DNA of 64,000 nucleotides. Origin: Steroidobacteraceae bacterium. Its GTDB lineage: Bacteria; Pseudomonadota; Gammaproteobacteria; Steroidobacterales; Steroidobacteraceae. This document shows positions 16,815 through 24,498 of this stretch, piece after piece; the stretch's first letter is position 1, and each line of letters begins with the position of its first letter. A program made the translations under genes and the position numbers. The notes under the pieces were generated by a model, which ran no database searches, was not told where the DNA came from, and saw only the letters and a list, made by a program, of their open reading frames with translations. The DNA lies in assembly GCA_019187185.1 (NCBI GenBank), contig JABAQU010000015.1:1-64000 (forward strand), read 5' to 3'.

Positions 16815-17993
16815 ATGGATATCAACCTGAGCGACGAACAACAGATGCTCGTGGACAGCGCCCGCGAGTTCCTGCGGGATCATTGCCCACTCACTGCGGT
16901 GCGCCAATGGGAGCAGCTGCCGTTGCGCTATCCACCGGAGCTCTGGGCGCAGCTCGCCGGCATGGGCTGGGCGGGTGTCGTGTACCCGGAGGCCTATGGC
17001 GGCATGGGCCTGAAGAATCTCGACATGGCGCTCCTGATGCGGGAAATGGGTCGTGTCGCGCTGCCGAGCCCGATCCTCCCGACCGTGCTGCTCGCCGGCC
17101 GCTGCGTGCTCGAGGCCGGCAGCGAGGAGCGCAAGCGCGAGCTGCTGCCACGCATCGTCGCGGGTGAGCTCCTGATGTCGTTCGCGTTCATCGAAGCGAG
17201 CGCCCAGCCGGACGCCGCGACGGTCAGGACCACCGCGCGGGCCGAGCGCGGCGCCTATGTGCTGAATGGCACCAAGCACTTCGTCGAGTACGCCGGGGAG
17301 GCCGAGCTGATGGTGGTGGTCGCGCGCACCCGCGCGGATGCCAGTCCGGAGCAGGGGCTCACGATGTTCCTCGTCGACGCCAAAGCATCCGGGGTCCGAT
17401 GCGAACCTCTGCGCACGCTCGCATTGCAACCCCAGTGCCGGGTGACGCTCGAGAATGTCCGTGTAGAGCCGGCCGCCGTGATCGGCGAGGTCGATGGCGC
17501 GTGGCCGGTACTCGATCGGGTCGTCCAGGCGGCCACTGCGATCCTCTGTAGTTACCTCACGGGAATCGCGGAAGGCGCGCACGCGCTCGGTGTCAGCTAC
17601 TCGAAGGAGCGTGTGCAGTACGGCCAGCCGATCGGCGCATTCCAGGCGATCCAGAACTATCTCGCGACGACCTGGGCCAGGAACCTGATGGGCGAGTACC
17701 TCGGCTACTACGCCGCATGGCTCATCGACGAGGGCCTCCCGAGCCGGGAAGCCGTCGCGACGGCGAAGGCGTTCGTCGGCTACTCGGCCGTCGAATCGAC
17801 CCAGCTCGCGACGCAGCTGCACGGCGGCCTCGGTGCCACGGTGGATGCCCGGACGACACCCTTCCTGCGCTGGGCGAAACAGCTGCAGCAGACGCTCGGC
17901 AACAGCCAGTATCACGAGAGGGTCGTCGCGGCGCAGATCCTGGACTACGAGCCGCTGCGGCTCGACGAGCAATATTCGCTTGCCTTGACATAG
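16815..17993 (+). CDS. Acyl-CoA dehydrogenase, second subunit of the pair
   Basis: A 392-aa acyl-CoA dehydrogenase paralogue. N-terminus INLSDEQQMLVDSAREFL, GWAGVVYPEAYGGMGL, a degenerate FAD strand (FAFIEASAQPDAATVRT), and C-terminal QLHGGLGATVDARTTPFLRWAK. The latter corresponds to the HGGIGFTWE region that lines the FAD in the partner subunit. The weakened FAD motif relative to the first gene supports an asymmetric heteromer with only some active sites occupied, as known for steroid side-chain dehydrogenases. The next gene starts 9 bp downstream. Heteromer formation is inferred from adjacency and family knowledge. Confidence 0.85.
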   Translation: MDINLSDEQQMLVDSAREFLRDHCPLTAVRQWEQLPLRYPPELWAQLAGMGWAGVVYPEAYGGMGLKNLDMALLMREMGRVALPSPILPTVLLAGRCVLEAGSEERKRELLPRIVAGELLMSFAFIEASAQPDAATVRTTARAERGAYVLNGTKHFVEYAGEAELMVVVARTRADASPEQGLTMFLVDAKASGVRCEPLRTLALQPQCRVTLENVRVEPAAVIGEVDGAWPVLDRVVQAATAILCSYLTGIAEGAHALGVSYSKERVQYGQPIGAFQAIQNYLATTWARNLMGEYLGYYAAWLIDEGLPSREAVATAKAFVGYSAVESTQLATQLHGGLGATVDARTTPFLRWAKQLQQTLGNSQYHERVVAAQILDYEPLRLDEQYSLALT

Positions 17994-18002
17994 GAGCCCC
18001 GC

Positions 18003-18458
18003 ATGCCGCTGCCGCCGGTCGTGGATACGCGCTATGACGATGTACGCATCGGGGAGGAGATTCCCGCGATCAGCATCGGGCCGCTGAGCCACACGCAGTT
18101 CATCTTCATCGCGTCGTCGCATCACGACTGGTATCCGGGTCACCACGACGTCGAGTACGCGCGCGCGCAGGGCCTGCCGGACATTTTCATGAATGCCACA
18201 TGGCAGCACGGCCTGTTCCAGCGCCTGCTGTGTGCGTGGGCGGGCCCCAACGCGATCCCGAGGCGCATCCGGTACCGCATGGGCCGGCCGATCGTGCGCC
18301 ACGACACCGTGCACGCGCGCGGTGTCGTGACGGGCAAGCGCATCGAGAACGGCGAGCGGCTGGTCGAGCTCGACGTCTGGCTCGACAAGCAGGATGCGGA
18401 CAAGGTCTCGACCGGCAGCGCCATCGTCATGCTGCATGCGCAGGGAGATGCATCGTGA
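18003..18458 (+). CDS. MaoC-like enoyl-CoA hydratase chain with intact Asp/His
   Basis: A 151-aa single hot-dog protein. The catalytic pair of the hydratase-2 family is visible as D42 and H47 in HDWYPGHHD (Asp-x4-His), followed by the usual helix VEYARAQGLPDIFMN. It would add water to a 2-enoyl-CoA. It overlaps the next gene by 4 bp, and that gene is a second MaoC chain lacking the histidine. The pair resembles the ChsH1-ChsH2 hydratase, in which one catalytic and one non-catalytic hot-dog combine to make room for a bulky steroid-CoA. The closest recognisable counterpart is ChsH1 (mycobacteria) or part of Shy1 (Pseudomonas Chol1). Confidence 0.82.
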   Translation: MPLPPVVDTRYDDVRIGEEIPAISIGPLSHTQFIFIASSHHDWYPGHHDVEYARAQGLPDIFMNATWQHGLFQRLLCAWAGPNAIPRRIRYRMGRPIVRHDTVHARGVVTGKRIENGERLVELDVWLDKQDADKVSTGSAIVMLHAQGDAS

Positions 18459-19006
18459 GCGATCCCGTTCTCGAAACCGATCCGGCGGGCTATGTCTATC
18501 GCATCGGCACGGAAGAACAAGGCCTCGCGTGGATCGGGCGGGAGTCCGAGCCCGTCGAGCAACCCTATCCGGTCGATGTCGAGCACATCGAACACTTCGT
18601 GGAAGGCATCCAGGACCCGAATCCGCTCTACTGGAGCGAGGAGTTCGGCCGGCAGACCCGCTGGGGCGGACGCATCGCGCCCTGGGGCGTGATCGTGCTG
18701 ACCGCCGAACACCGCGTATGGCGGCCCGCGTGGATGGGGCCGCCGCACGAGACCACGACGTTCTTCATGAGCGTGCCGCTGCCCGGCAACCGCCTCCTCG
18801 CCACCGACTACGAAATCGAGTGCTTCGCGCCGCTGCGCCCCGGAGACCGGGTGTTCAAGAGCGAGACGCTGATGGCGATCGTGCCGAAGACGTTCCGCGT
18901 AGGCGTCGGCCATCAGGTGACGGTGAAGGCCAACTTCCGCAATCAGAAGGGCGAGCTCTGCATCACCGACAGCCGCACGGTCTTCCGCTACAGGGCCGCT
19001 GCGTGA
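18455..19006 (+). CDS. MaoC-like chain lacking the catalytic histidine
   Basis: A 183-aa hot-dog protein starting at a GTG whose bases overlap the stop of the previous gene (GTGA), with GGGAG about 9 nt upstream. The hydratase-2 motif is present but altered: QDPNPLYW, in which D54 is kept and the histidine is replaced by Y59, followed by the typical SEEFGRQTRWGG-x-IAPWG. It corresponds to the MaoC part of mycobacterial ChsH2. Unlike ChsH2 it ends without the C-terminal DUF35 domain; that domain is encoded as a separate gene at 20,168. It overlaps the following thiolase-fold gene by 4 bp, again GTGA. Confidence 0.8.
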   Translation: MSDPVLETDPAGYVYRIGTEEQGLAWIGRESEPVEQPYPVDVEHIEHFVEGIQDPNPLYWSEEFGRQTRWGGRIAPWGVIVLTAEHRVWRPAWMGPPHETTTFFMSVPLPGNRLLATDYEIECFAPLRPGDRVFKSETLMAIVPKTFRVGVGHQVTVKANFRNQKGELCITDSRTVFRYRAAA

Positions 19007-20160
19007 GCCCTGCGCTCCGCAGCAAGGCGGCCATCGTCGGCATCGGGGCGACCGAGTTCTCGGCCAACTCCGGTCGCAGCGAACGGCGCCTCGCGGTGGA
19101 GGCCGTGCTCGCAGCGCTCGCCGATGCCGGCCTCGAGGCCGACGACATCGACGGCATCGTCAATTCGGATTTCGACGCAACGAACCAGCTCGACATCGTC
19201 AATGCACTCGGGCTCGCGAACATCCGCGCGTACGCCACGATCCCGCACGGGGGCGGCTCGCCCTGCGGCACCGTCGCACAGGCGGCGATGATGGTGACGA
19301 GCGGCGTGTGCGAATGCGTCGTGGCCTACCGTTCGCTCAACGAGCGCTCGGGGCATCGCTACGGCAGTGCGGACGCCGTGCCGGCCTATCCGTGGGTGTT
19401 CGGGCTGCATGCGCCCTACGGGCTCGTCGTGCCGGGGGAATGGACCGCGATGCACGCCCGCCGGCGCATGATCGAGTTCGGCGAGACGCGCGAACAGTGG
19501 GCCGAGGTGCCGGTGACCTTCCGCGCACATGCGAACCGCAATCCGCGCGCGATGCTGCACGGGAAGACGCTGACCCGCGGGGACTATCTCGCTGCGCCGA
19601 TGCTCGCCGAGCCGCTGTGCCGCTACGATTACTGCCTCGAGACCGATGGCGCCGTCGCGTACCTCGTCACGTCCGCCGATCGCGCACGCTCGTTGCGTGC
19701 GACGCCCGCCCACATCCATACGGCCGTGCAGGCCACCGGTGCGCCCGTCTGGTACCAGACCAACTGGTATCGCGACTCGCTCACGACCGGTGCCGAGGTC
19801 GTGGCCGCGGCGCGGCAGCTCTGGAGCGAAAGCGGCCTCTCGCCGCGCGACATCGACGTGGCGCAGGTCTATGACCATTTCGCGCCGCTCGTGCTCACGG
19901 CGCTCGAGGACTTCGGTTTCTGCGGCAAGGGTGAGGGCGCGGCGTTCGTCGGCGAGGGACGCATCGCACACGGCGGCGCGCTGCCGCTCAACACCGCGGG
20001 AGGTCTGCTCTCGGAGGGCTATATCCACGGCTGGAACCTGATCCTGGAAGGCGTGCGCCAGATTCGCGGCACGTCGACGGCGCAGGTCGAGGACGTGGAG
20101 TTCTCGCTCGTCACGAGCTGCTGGGGCGCGCCCACGAGCGCGCTGATCCTCTCGAGGTGA
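19003..20160 (+). CDS. Thiolase-fold aldolase-like protein (Ltp2/Sal1-like)
   Basis: A 385-aa thiolase-superfamily protein of the lipid-transfer/SCP-x branch, starting at a GTG overlapping the previous stop. It has the fold's N-terminal KAAIVGIGATEFSANSGRS and the late GGLLSEGYIHG region but lacks the normal catalytic Cys-His-Cys set of thiolases. Two tyrosines, Y290 in QVYDH and Y340 in EGYIHG, sit where, as far as I recall, the steroid aldolase Ltp2 has its catalytic tyrosines. Ltp2 cleaves a 3-hydroxyacyl-CoA side chain off the steroid D ring by a retro-aldol reaction, releasing propionyl-CoA, and needs a DUF35 partner. Such a partner gene follows after 7 bp. Confidence 0.8.
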   Translation: MSPALRSKAAIVGIGATEFSANSGRSERRLAVEAVLAALADAGLEADDIDGIVNSDFDATNQLDIVNALGLANIRAYATIPHGGGSPCGTVAQAAMMVTSGVCECVVAYRSLNERSGHRYGSADAVPAYPWVFGLHAPYGLVVPGEWTAMHARRRMIEFGETREQWAEVPVTFRAHANRNPRAMLHGKTLTRGDYLAAPMLAEPLCRYDYCLETDGAVAYLVTSADRARSLRATPAHIHTAVQATGAPVWYQTNWYRDSLTTGAEVVAAARQLWSESGLSPRDIDVAQVYDHFAPLVLTALEDFGFCGKGEGAAFVGEGRIAHGGALPLNTAGGLLSEGYIHGWNLILEGVRQIRGTSTAQVEDVEFSLVTSCWGAPTSALILSR

Positions 20161-20167
20161 GTGACCG

Positions 20168-20587
20168 ATGACACACACCATACAGGCCTGGCCACGTCCG
20201 CTGCCGCAGATCGACCGCGATCACGCGGAGTGGTGGGCGGGACTCGCTCGCCATGAACTGCTCGTGCAGGAATGTCCGCGCTGCAAGGCGCTCACGTTCC
20301 CGCCCGAACCCGCCTGCCCGGCGTGTCGCAGCCTCGAGCGGGGCTGGCGGCGCTCATCCGGCCGCGGCCGGGTCTTCAGCTGGGTCGTCGTTCGCCGGGC
20401 CTCCCATCCGTACTTCGCGGACAAGGTCCCGTACGCGGTCGTGCTGGTCGCGATGGACGAGGGTTTTCGCGTCGTGGGGAGTTTCGAGGGTCCCCTCGAT
20501 GCGTTGTGCGACGGGCTGCCGGTCGAGGTGGGGTTCGACGACGTGAACGATGAGGTGACCCTGATGCGCTTTCGCAGGGTAGGCTGA
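20168..20587 (+). CDS. DUF35 / OB-fold zinc-ribbon acyl-CoA-binding protein, aldolase partner
   Basis: A 139-aa protein with an N-terminal helix (HAEWWAGLARHELLVQ), a rubredoxin-like zinc ribbon CPRCKA...CPAC and an OB-fold (GRVFSWVVVRRASHP). DUF35 proteins pair with thiolase-fold partners; in mycobacteria the same domain is fused to the C-terminus of ChsH2 and binds Ltp2 to form the active side-chain aldolase. Here it is a stand-alone gene immediately downstream of the Ltp2-like gene, so partner function is likely. A CoA-transferase gene follows after 22 bp. Confidence 0.82.
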   Translation: MTHTIQAWPRPLPQIDRDHAEWWAGLARHELLVQECPRCKALTFPPEPACPACRSLERGWRRSSGRGRVFSWVVVRRASHPYFADKVPYAVVLVAMDEGFRVVGSFEGPLDALCDGLPVEVGFDDVNDEVTLMRFRRVG

Positions 20588-20609
20588 GGCGCCGAGCGCA
20601 CGGAGCACG

Positions 20610-22982
20610 ATGGCAGGGCTCGACGGACTTCGGGTGCTCGATCTCGGCGACGACATCGCCGCGTCGTTCTGCGCGCGGCTGCTCGCCGACGGCGGCGCGG
20701 AGGTCGTGAGGGTCGTCGATCCGGCGCGCGGCAACAGGGAGCGTATGGGTGCTCTCGAGGCGTTCCTCCACCGGAACAAGCGACGCACCTCCGTGGACCT
20801 CGCGACCGGCGCCGGACGCGCGGCACTTGCGCGCCTGTGCGCGGCATCGGATGTCGTCGTCGAGTCGTCGCGACCGGGAACCCTCGAGGCGCTCGGGCTC
20901 GGCTACAGCTCGCTGGCGGCGACCAATCCGGCGCTGACCATGGTCTCGATCACCGCCTTCGGGCAGACCGGGCCCTACCGGCACTACGCCGCGGATCACC
21001 TCGCGATCTCGGCGCTCGGCGGCTGGGCCTGCACCTTCGGCGAGTCGGACCGCGAGCCCCTGCAGGTCGGATTTCCGGTGATGTACTACATGGCAGGCAT
21101 CTACGGCGCGATCGGTGCGCTCGCGGCCCTGCGCGGCCGGCGCAGCGACGGGCGCGGGCAGCATGTCGACGTCTCGGCGCTCGAGGCGTGCCTCAACATG
21201 CTGTCCTATCCCCAGGTGCTCGAGCAGTTCGGTTGCCCGCCGCTGCGCAGGAACTTTTCGGCCTCGCTGCAGACCTTCTACGTGCAGGCGCGCGATGGCT
21301 GGATTGCGCTCAACCATCTGTCACCGAGCCAATGGGAGAGCACCTGCATCCTGCTCGGCGTGCCGCACCTGGCCGCAGACCCCACGCTGCTGTCCGACAT
21401 GGATCGAAAGCGGGCGATCGTGCCCGAGTTCATGACCGCGGCGAATGCGTGGGCGAGCGACAAGACACAGATGGAGGCCTTCTACGCCGCGCAGGAATTG
21501 CAGATACCGGCAGGCATTGCGTACACGCCGAGGGAAATGCTCGACTGCGACCAGTTTCGCGCGCGCGATTTCATGGGCCGTGGTCATCAGCCGGGGCTCG
21601 GGGAGTTCCTGCTGCCGTGCGCACCCTTCCGCTCGGCATCGCTGCGCACGGAGAGCCGTGCGGCGCCGACTCGCGATGAGCGCATCGACGACTGGCTGCG
21701 GGGTGCAGGGCAGGCTGTGCACGAGCCCGGGGCGCCGGGTACCGCCACAACCGTCAAGGACCTGCTCGCCGGCCTGCGCATCGCCGACCTGACGCACTAC
21801 CGTTCCGGGCCCACCGGGACGTCGTTGCTCGGCGGACTCGGGGCCGACGTGATCAAGATCGAAGCCATGCAGCGGCCCGACGGCTTTCGCTTTTTCAATA
21901 CATCGAAGCCGGGCGACCCGCTGTTCTACGAGATGGGCTCGTATTTCAACGCCAGCAACACGAACAAGCGCGGCATCACGCTCGACATGAACTCGGCGCA
22001 GGGCAAGGAACTCTTCACGCGCCTGATCGCAAAGTCCGACGTCGTCATCGACAATTTTTCGCCCCGCGTGCTCGGCAATCTCGGCTTCGGCCCCGCGCGG
22101 CTCGGCGAGATCAATCCCGGGATCGTCATGATCTCGATGTCGTGCTTCGGCCATACGGGCCCGTGGCGCGACTTCGTCGGCTTCGGCTATGTGTTCGACC
22201 AGATCGGCGGCGCGGCAGCGGTGTCTGGCTACGAGGGCGGGTCACCGACTCACATGATGGCGGCTTCCGATGTCACGTCCGGCATCTTCGCCGTGTATGC
22301 CGCGCTGCTCGCACTCGAGGAGCGCGACCGCACCGGGCGGGGTCAGTTCATCGATGTGTCGCAGGTGGAGTCGCTGGCGTTCCTGCTGGGGCCGGAGATC
22401 ATCGAGTGCCAGCTCACCGGGCAGGTCACGCCCCGCATGGGCAACCACCATCCCGTGTTCTCGCCGCACAACGTCTACCCCTGCCGGGGCGAGGACGAAT
22501 GGGTGAGCATTTCGGTAGAGACTGACGCGCAGTGGGCGGCGCTCGTCGAGGTCATGGGCAGGGACGACTGGCTGCGGGACCCACGGTTCAGCTCGTTCGC
22601 GGCGCGCAAGGAGCACGAGCGCGCGCTCGATCTCGAGATTTCGGCCTGGACCCGGGAGCAGGGGAAGCGGGATGTGATGGAGCGCCTGCAGGCTCGCGGC
22701 GTCATTGCGGGCGCCGTGCTGAAGCCGCTGGAACTCCTCGACGACCCGCAGCTGGAAGCGCGGGGCATGCACCGCGCGCTCGCGCGCGAGTACGTGGGCG
22801 AGCACCGCTATCCGGGTTTTCCGCTGCGCTTCTCGCAGGCCCGCTGCGAGCAGCGCAGTGCCGCGCCGACGCTCGGACAGCACAATGCGGAGGTGCTGAC
22901 CGGCCTCCTCGACGTGTCGCCGCTGCAGCTCGGGGAGCTGCAGCGGGCAGGCGTCATCGGCGACCGCCTCGTGAAGCGCTAG
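20610..22982 (+). CDS. Tandem-domain CaiB/BaiF family III CoA-transferase
   Basis: The 790-aa product holds two family III CoA-transferase domains in one chain, roughly residues 1-375 and 390-790. Each has the start GLR-x-x-DL, the G-A-x-V-x-x-V/IE region and the QTGP or HTGP motif. The second domain keeps the catalytic aspartate (D554 in ASDVTSG), which forms the aspartyl-CoA intermediate. In the first domain the equivalent position, four residues before the conserved glycine of YMAGIYG, is Y159, so this half appears inactive. The fused pair would reproduce the interlocked dimer of these enzymes. It could transfer CoA to the substrate or between intermediates of the preceding side-chain module. 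Its TAG stop overlaps the stop of the convergent gene. Confidence 0.85.
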   Translation: MAGLDGLRVLDLGDDIAASFCARLLADGGAEVVRVVDPARGNRERMGALEAFLHRNKRRTSVDLATGAGRAALARLCAASDVVVESSRPGTLEALGLGYSSLAATNPALTMVSITAFGQTGPYRHYAADHLAISALGGWACTFGESDREPLQVGFPVMYYMAGIYGAIGALAALRGRRSDGRGQHVDVSALEACLNMLSYPQVLEQFGCPPLRRNFSASLQTFYVQARDGWIALNHLSPSQWESTCILLGVPHLAADPTLLSDMDRKRAIVPEFMTAANAWASDKTQMEAFYAAQELQIPAGIAYTPREMLDCDQFRARDFMGRGHQPGLGEFLLPCAPFRSASLRTESRAAPTRDERIDDWLRGAGQAVHEPGAPGTATTVKDLLAGLRIADLTHYRSGPTGTSLLGGLGADVIKIEAMQRPDGFRFFNTSKPGDPLFYEMGSYFNASNTNKRGITLDMNSAQGKELFTRLIAKSDVVIDNFSPRVLGNLGFGPARLGEINPGIVMISMSCFGHTGPWRDFVGFGYVFDQIGGAAAVSGYEGGSPTHMMAASDVTSGIFAVYAALLALEERDRTGRGQFIDVSQVESLAFLLGPEIIECQLTGQVTPRMGNHHPVFSPHNVYPCRGEDEWVSISVETDAQWAALVEVMGRDDWLRDPRFSSFAARKEHERALDLEISAWTREQGKRDVMERLQARGVIAGAVLKPLELLDDPQLEARGMHRALAREYVGEHRYPGFPLRFSQARCEQRSAAPTLGQHNAEVLTGLLDVSPLQLGELQRAGVIGDRLVKR

Positions 22983-23434
22983 TCTTCGAAGACGCGGAAG
23001 ACCTGCCCTGCCGGCGGGTGCGGATTCAAGAACGTGCAACGGTAGTTGCGGTGGCGGAAGCGCCAGCCGTTCGCCTCTTTCACCAGCTCGTCGAAGTAGG
23101 TCCCCATCATCTCGAGTCCGGCGCCGTCCCCGAACCGGCACACCTCGTGGATCGTCGAGCGCGCGCTCGCCGTCCGGCCCTGCACCTTCACGATGATGGC
23201 GTGCGGCGTCTGCACGACGTACTGCGACGGCTTCATTTTCTCGCGCAGCGCGGCGACGATCTGGCGCCGGCCCTGCACCTTGAAGCTGAGCGGTTCGCCG
23301 ACTTCCCAGACGGCGTCCTCGGTGAACAGTTCCTCGAGCGCGGCCCAGTCGTGATTGTTTGTGCCGTCGCTCCAGCGCTCCACGAGTTCGCGGATGGCCA
23401 GTCGGTCTTCGAGATCGGTCATGCGGGTCTCCAT
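22979..23434 (-). CDS. SnoaL-like / NTF2-fold protein, paralogue of the gene at 3,529
   Basis: A 151-aa protein sharing the block AIRELVERWSDG, WAALE-LFTE, VGEPL-F, VQTPHA-IV, STIHE-CRF, GTYFDE and YRCTF with the left-block SnoaL-like protein. Role is not defined; NTF2-fold members in steroid and polyketide pathways isomerise or bind polycycles. A second possible start (M5 at 23,422) has GGAG 6 nt ahead and is nearly as good. It lies 8 bp downstream of the esterase gene on the same strand and its stop codon overlaps that of the CoA-transferase in a shared CTAG at 22,979-22,982. Confidence 0.82.
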   Translation of the reverse strand: METRMTDLEDRLAIRELVERWSDGTNNHDWAALEELFTEDAVWEVGEPLSFKVQGRRQIVAALREKMKPSQYVVQTPHAIIVKVQGRTASARSTIHEVCRFGDGAGLEMMGTYFDELVKEANGWRFRHRNYRCTFLNPHPPAGQVFRVFED

Positions 23435-23442
23435 TGCTTCCG

Positions 23443-24387
23443 TCAGTTATCGAACGCGCCTCTCAATTGCAGGGCGCACAGCGCGAGCGCCTCGGCCGCC
23501 GCGTCGATCGCGCCGAGGAAGCTCGCGAAGCCGTGCAGCTGGCCGCCCCATCGTTGCTGGGTCACGCACACGCCGGCCTGGATCAGTGCGCGGGCATACG
23601 CCTCACCCTCGTCGCGCAGCGGGTCGAAGCCCGCGGTGATCACGGTGGCGGGCGCGACGCCGGCGAGATCGGTCTGGCGCAGCGGTGACGCGCGGGGGTC
23701 GAGGCCCGCGGCCGGATCCGGGAGGTACTGGCGCCAGAACCAGCGCATCAGCTCGCGGTTAAGGAACGGCGCATCGTCCGAATCGACCTGCGATGGCGAG
23801 TCGCAGGCGGCATCGGTGCCCGGGTAGAGCAGCAGCTGATGCCTGAGGGGAACGTCGCTGCCGCGCAAGGCATGGGCTGTGACCGCGGCGAGCGTGCCGC
23901 CTGCGCTGTCGCCGGCGACGGCCACCCGATCGGGATCGGCGCCGAGGCTGCGTGCGCGCTGGTGCAACGCCCTGACCGCGGCGACGGCGTCGTCGACAGC
24001 CGCGGGGAACCGATGTTCCGGCGCCAGTCGGTAGGCGACCGAGGCCACGATCGATCCGGACAGCGCGGCGAGGCGACTGCACAGGTTGGCATGCGTGTCG
24101 ATGCTGCAACTAACGAAGCCGCCGCCGTGGAAATAGACCGTCAGCGGCAGGGGCGCGCGCCCCGCCGGGCGGAAGATCCGTACGGGCAGGCTCCCGTCGG
24201 GACCTGCCACCGCATGGTCCTCGATGGATGCGAGCCCATCGTCACCGACCGCCATGGGCGGTACGGCGCCGAGCAGCGCGCGGTAATCGGCGGCGGTCAG
24301 CGTGGCGTAGTCCGGCTGCGGCATCCGCGCGAACAGGTCGACGATGGCTTGTGCTTGCGGATCGAGGCGCACCGGAACTCCCGGCAT
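23443..24387 (-). CDS. Alpha/beta-hydrolase of the hormone-sensitive-lipase family
   Basis: A 314-aa esterase with the HSL-family oxyanion motif HGGGF (VYFHGGGFVSCS), nucleophile elbow GDSAGG, an acid in TAGFDPLRDEG and a histidine in GQLHGF. No signal peptide is seen, so it is cytoplasmic. Likely hydrolyses short acyl esters or a lactone of the pathway. It is transcribed divergently from the LuxR-type regulator gene; the 111-bp gap contains an inverted repeat at 24,400-24,413. Upstream of the SnoaL-like gene in a two-gene unit. Confidence 0.85.
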   Translation of the reverse strand: MPGVPVRLDPQAQAIVDLFARMPQPDYATLTAADYRALLGAVPPMAVGDDGLASIEDHAVAGPDGSLPVRIFRPAGRAPLPLTVYFHGGGFVSCSIDTHANLCSRLAALSGSIVASVAYRLAPEHRFPAAVDDAVAAVRALHQRARSLGADPDRVAVAGDSAGGTLAAVTAHALRGSDVPLRHQLLLYPGTDAACDSPSQVDSDDAPFLNRELMRWFWRQYLPDPAAGLDPRASPLRQTDLAGVAPATVITAGFDPLRDEGEAYARALIQAGVCVTQQRWGGQLHGFASFLGAIDAAAEALALCALQLRGAFDN

Positions 24388-24399
24388 GGTTCATGTGCG

Positions 24400-24413
24400 G
24401 TCAATATGTTGAC
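24400..24413. promoter_or_regulatory. Inverted repeat GTCAA-TATG-TTGAC in divergent promoter region
   Basis: A perfect repeat with 5-bp arms and a 4-bp spacer lies 13 bp from the start of the esterase gene and about 85 bp from the LuxR-type gene. A TTGAC -35-like element overlaps its right arm. It is a plausible operator for the adjacent regulator, though short palindromes also occur by chance. Confidence 0.4.
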
Positions 24414-24498
24414 GGTCCGCGTCTCGTTCATCCCCAATATGGATTAAAGTGCCCTGCAGCATCGCGTGGGATTGCCACGCACAGGGTGCACCCGACAG

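Noticed and set aside
13692-18437. Long reverse-strand open frames opposite the CocE-like hydrolase and the acyl-CoA dehydrogenases
   Set aside because: Translations are rich in R, A, H, D and lack family patterns; they are antisense shadows of strongly GC-biased genes whose forward products are clear.
19003-20160. Ordinary 3-ketoacyl-CoA thiolase
   Set aside because: The Cys-His-Cys catalytic set is absent, while the neighbouring DUF35 gene and the positions of two tyrosines point to the aldolase branch.
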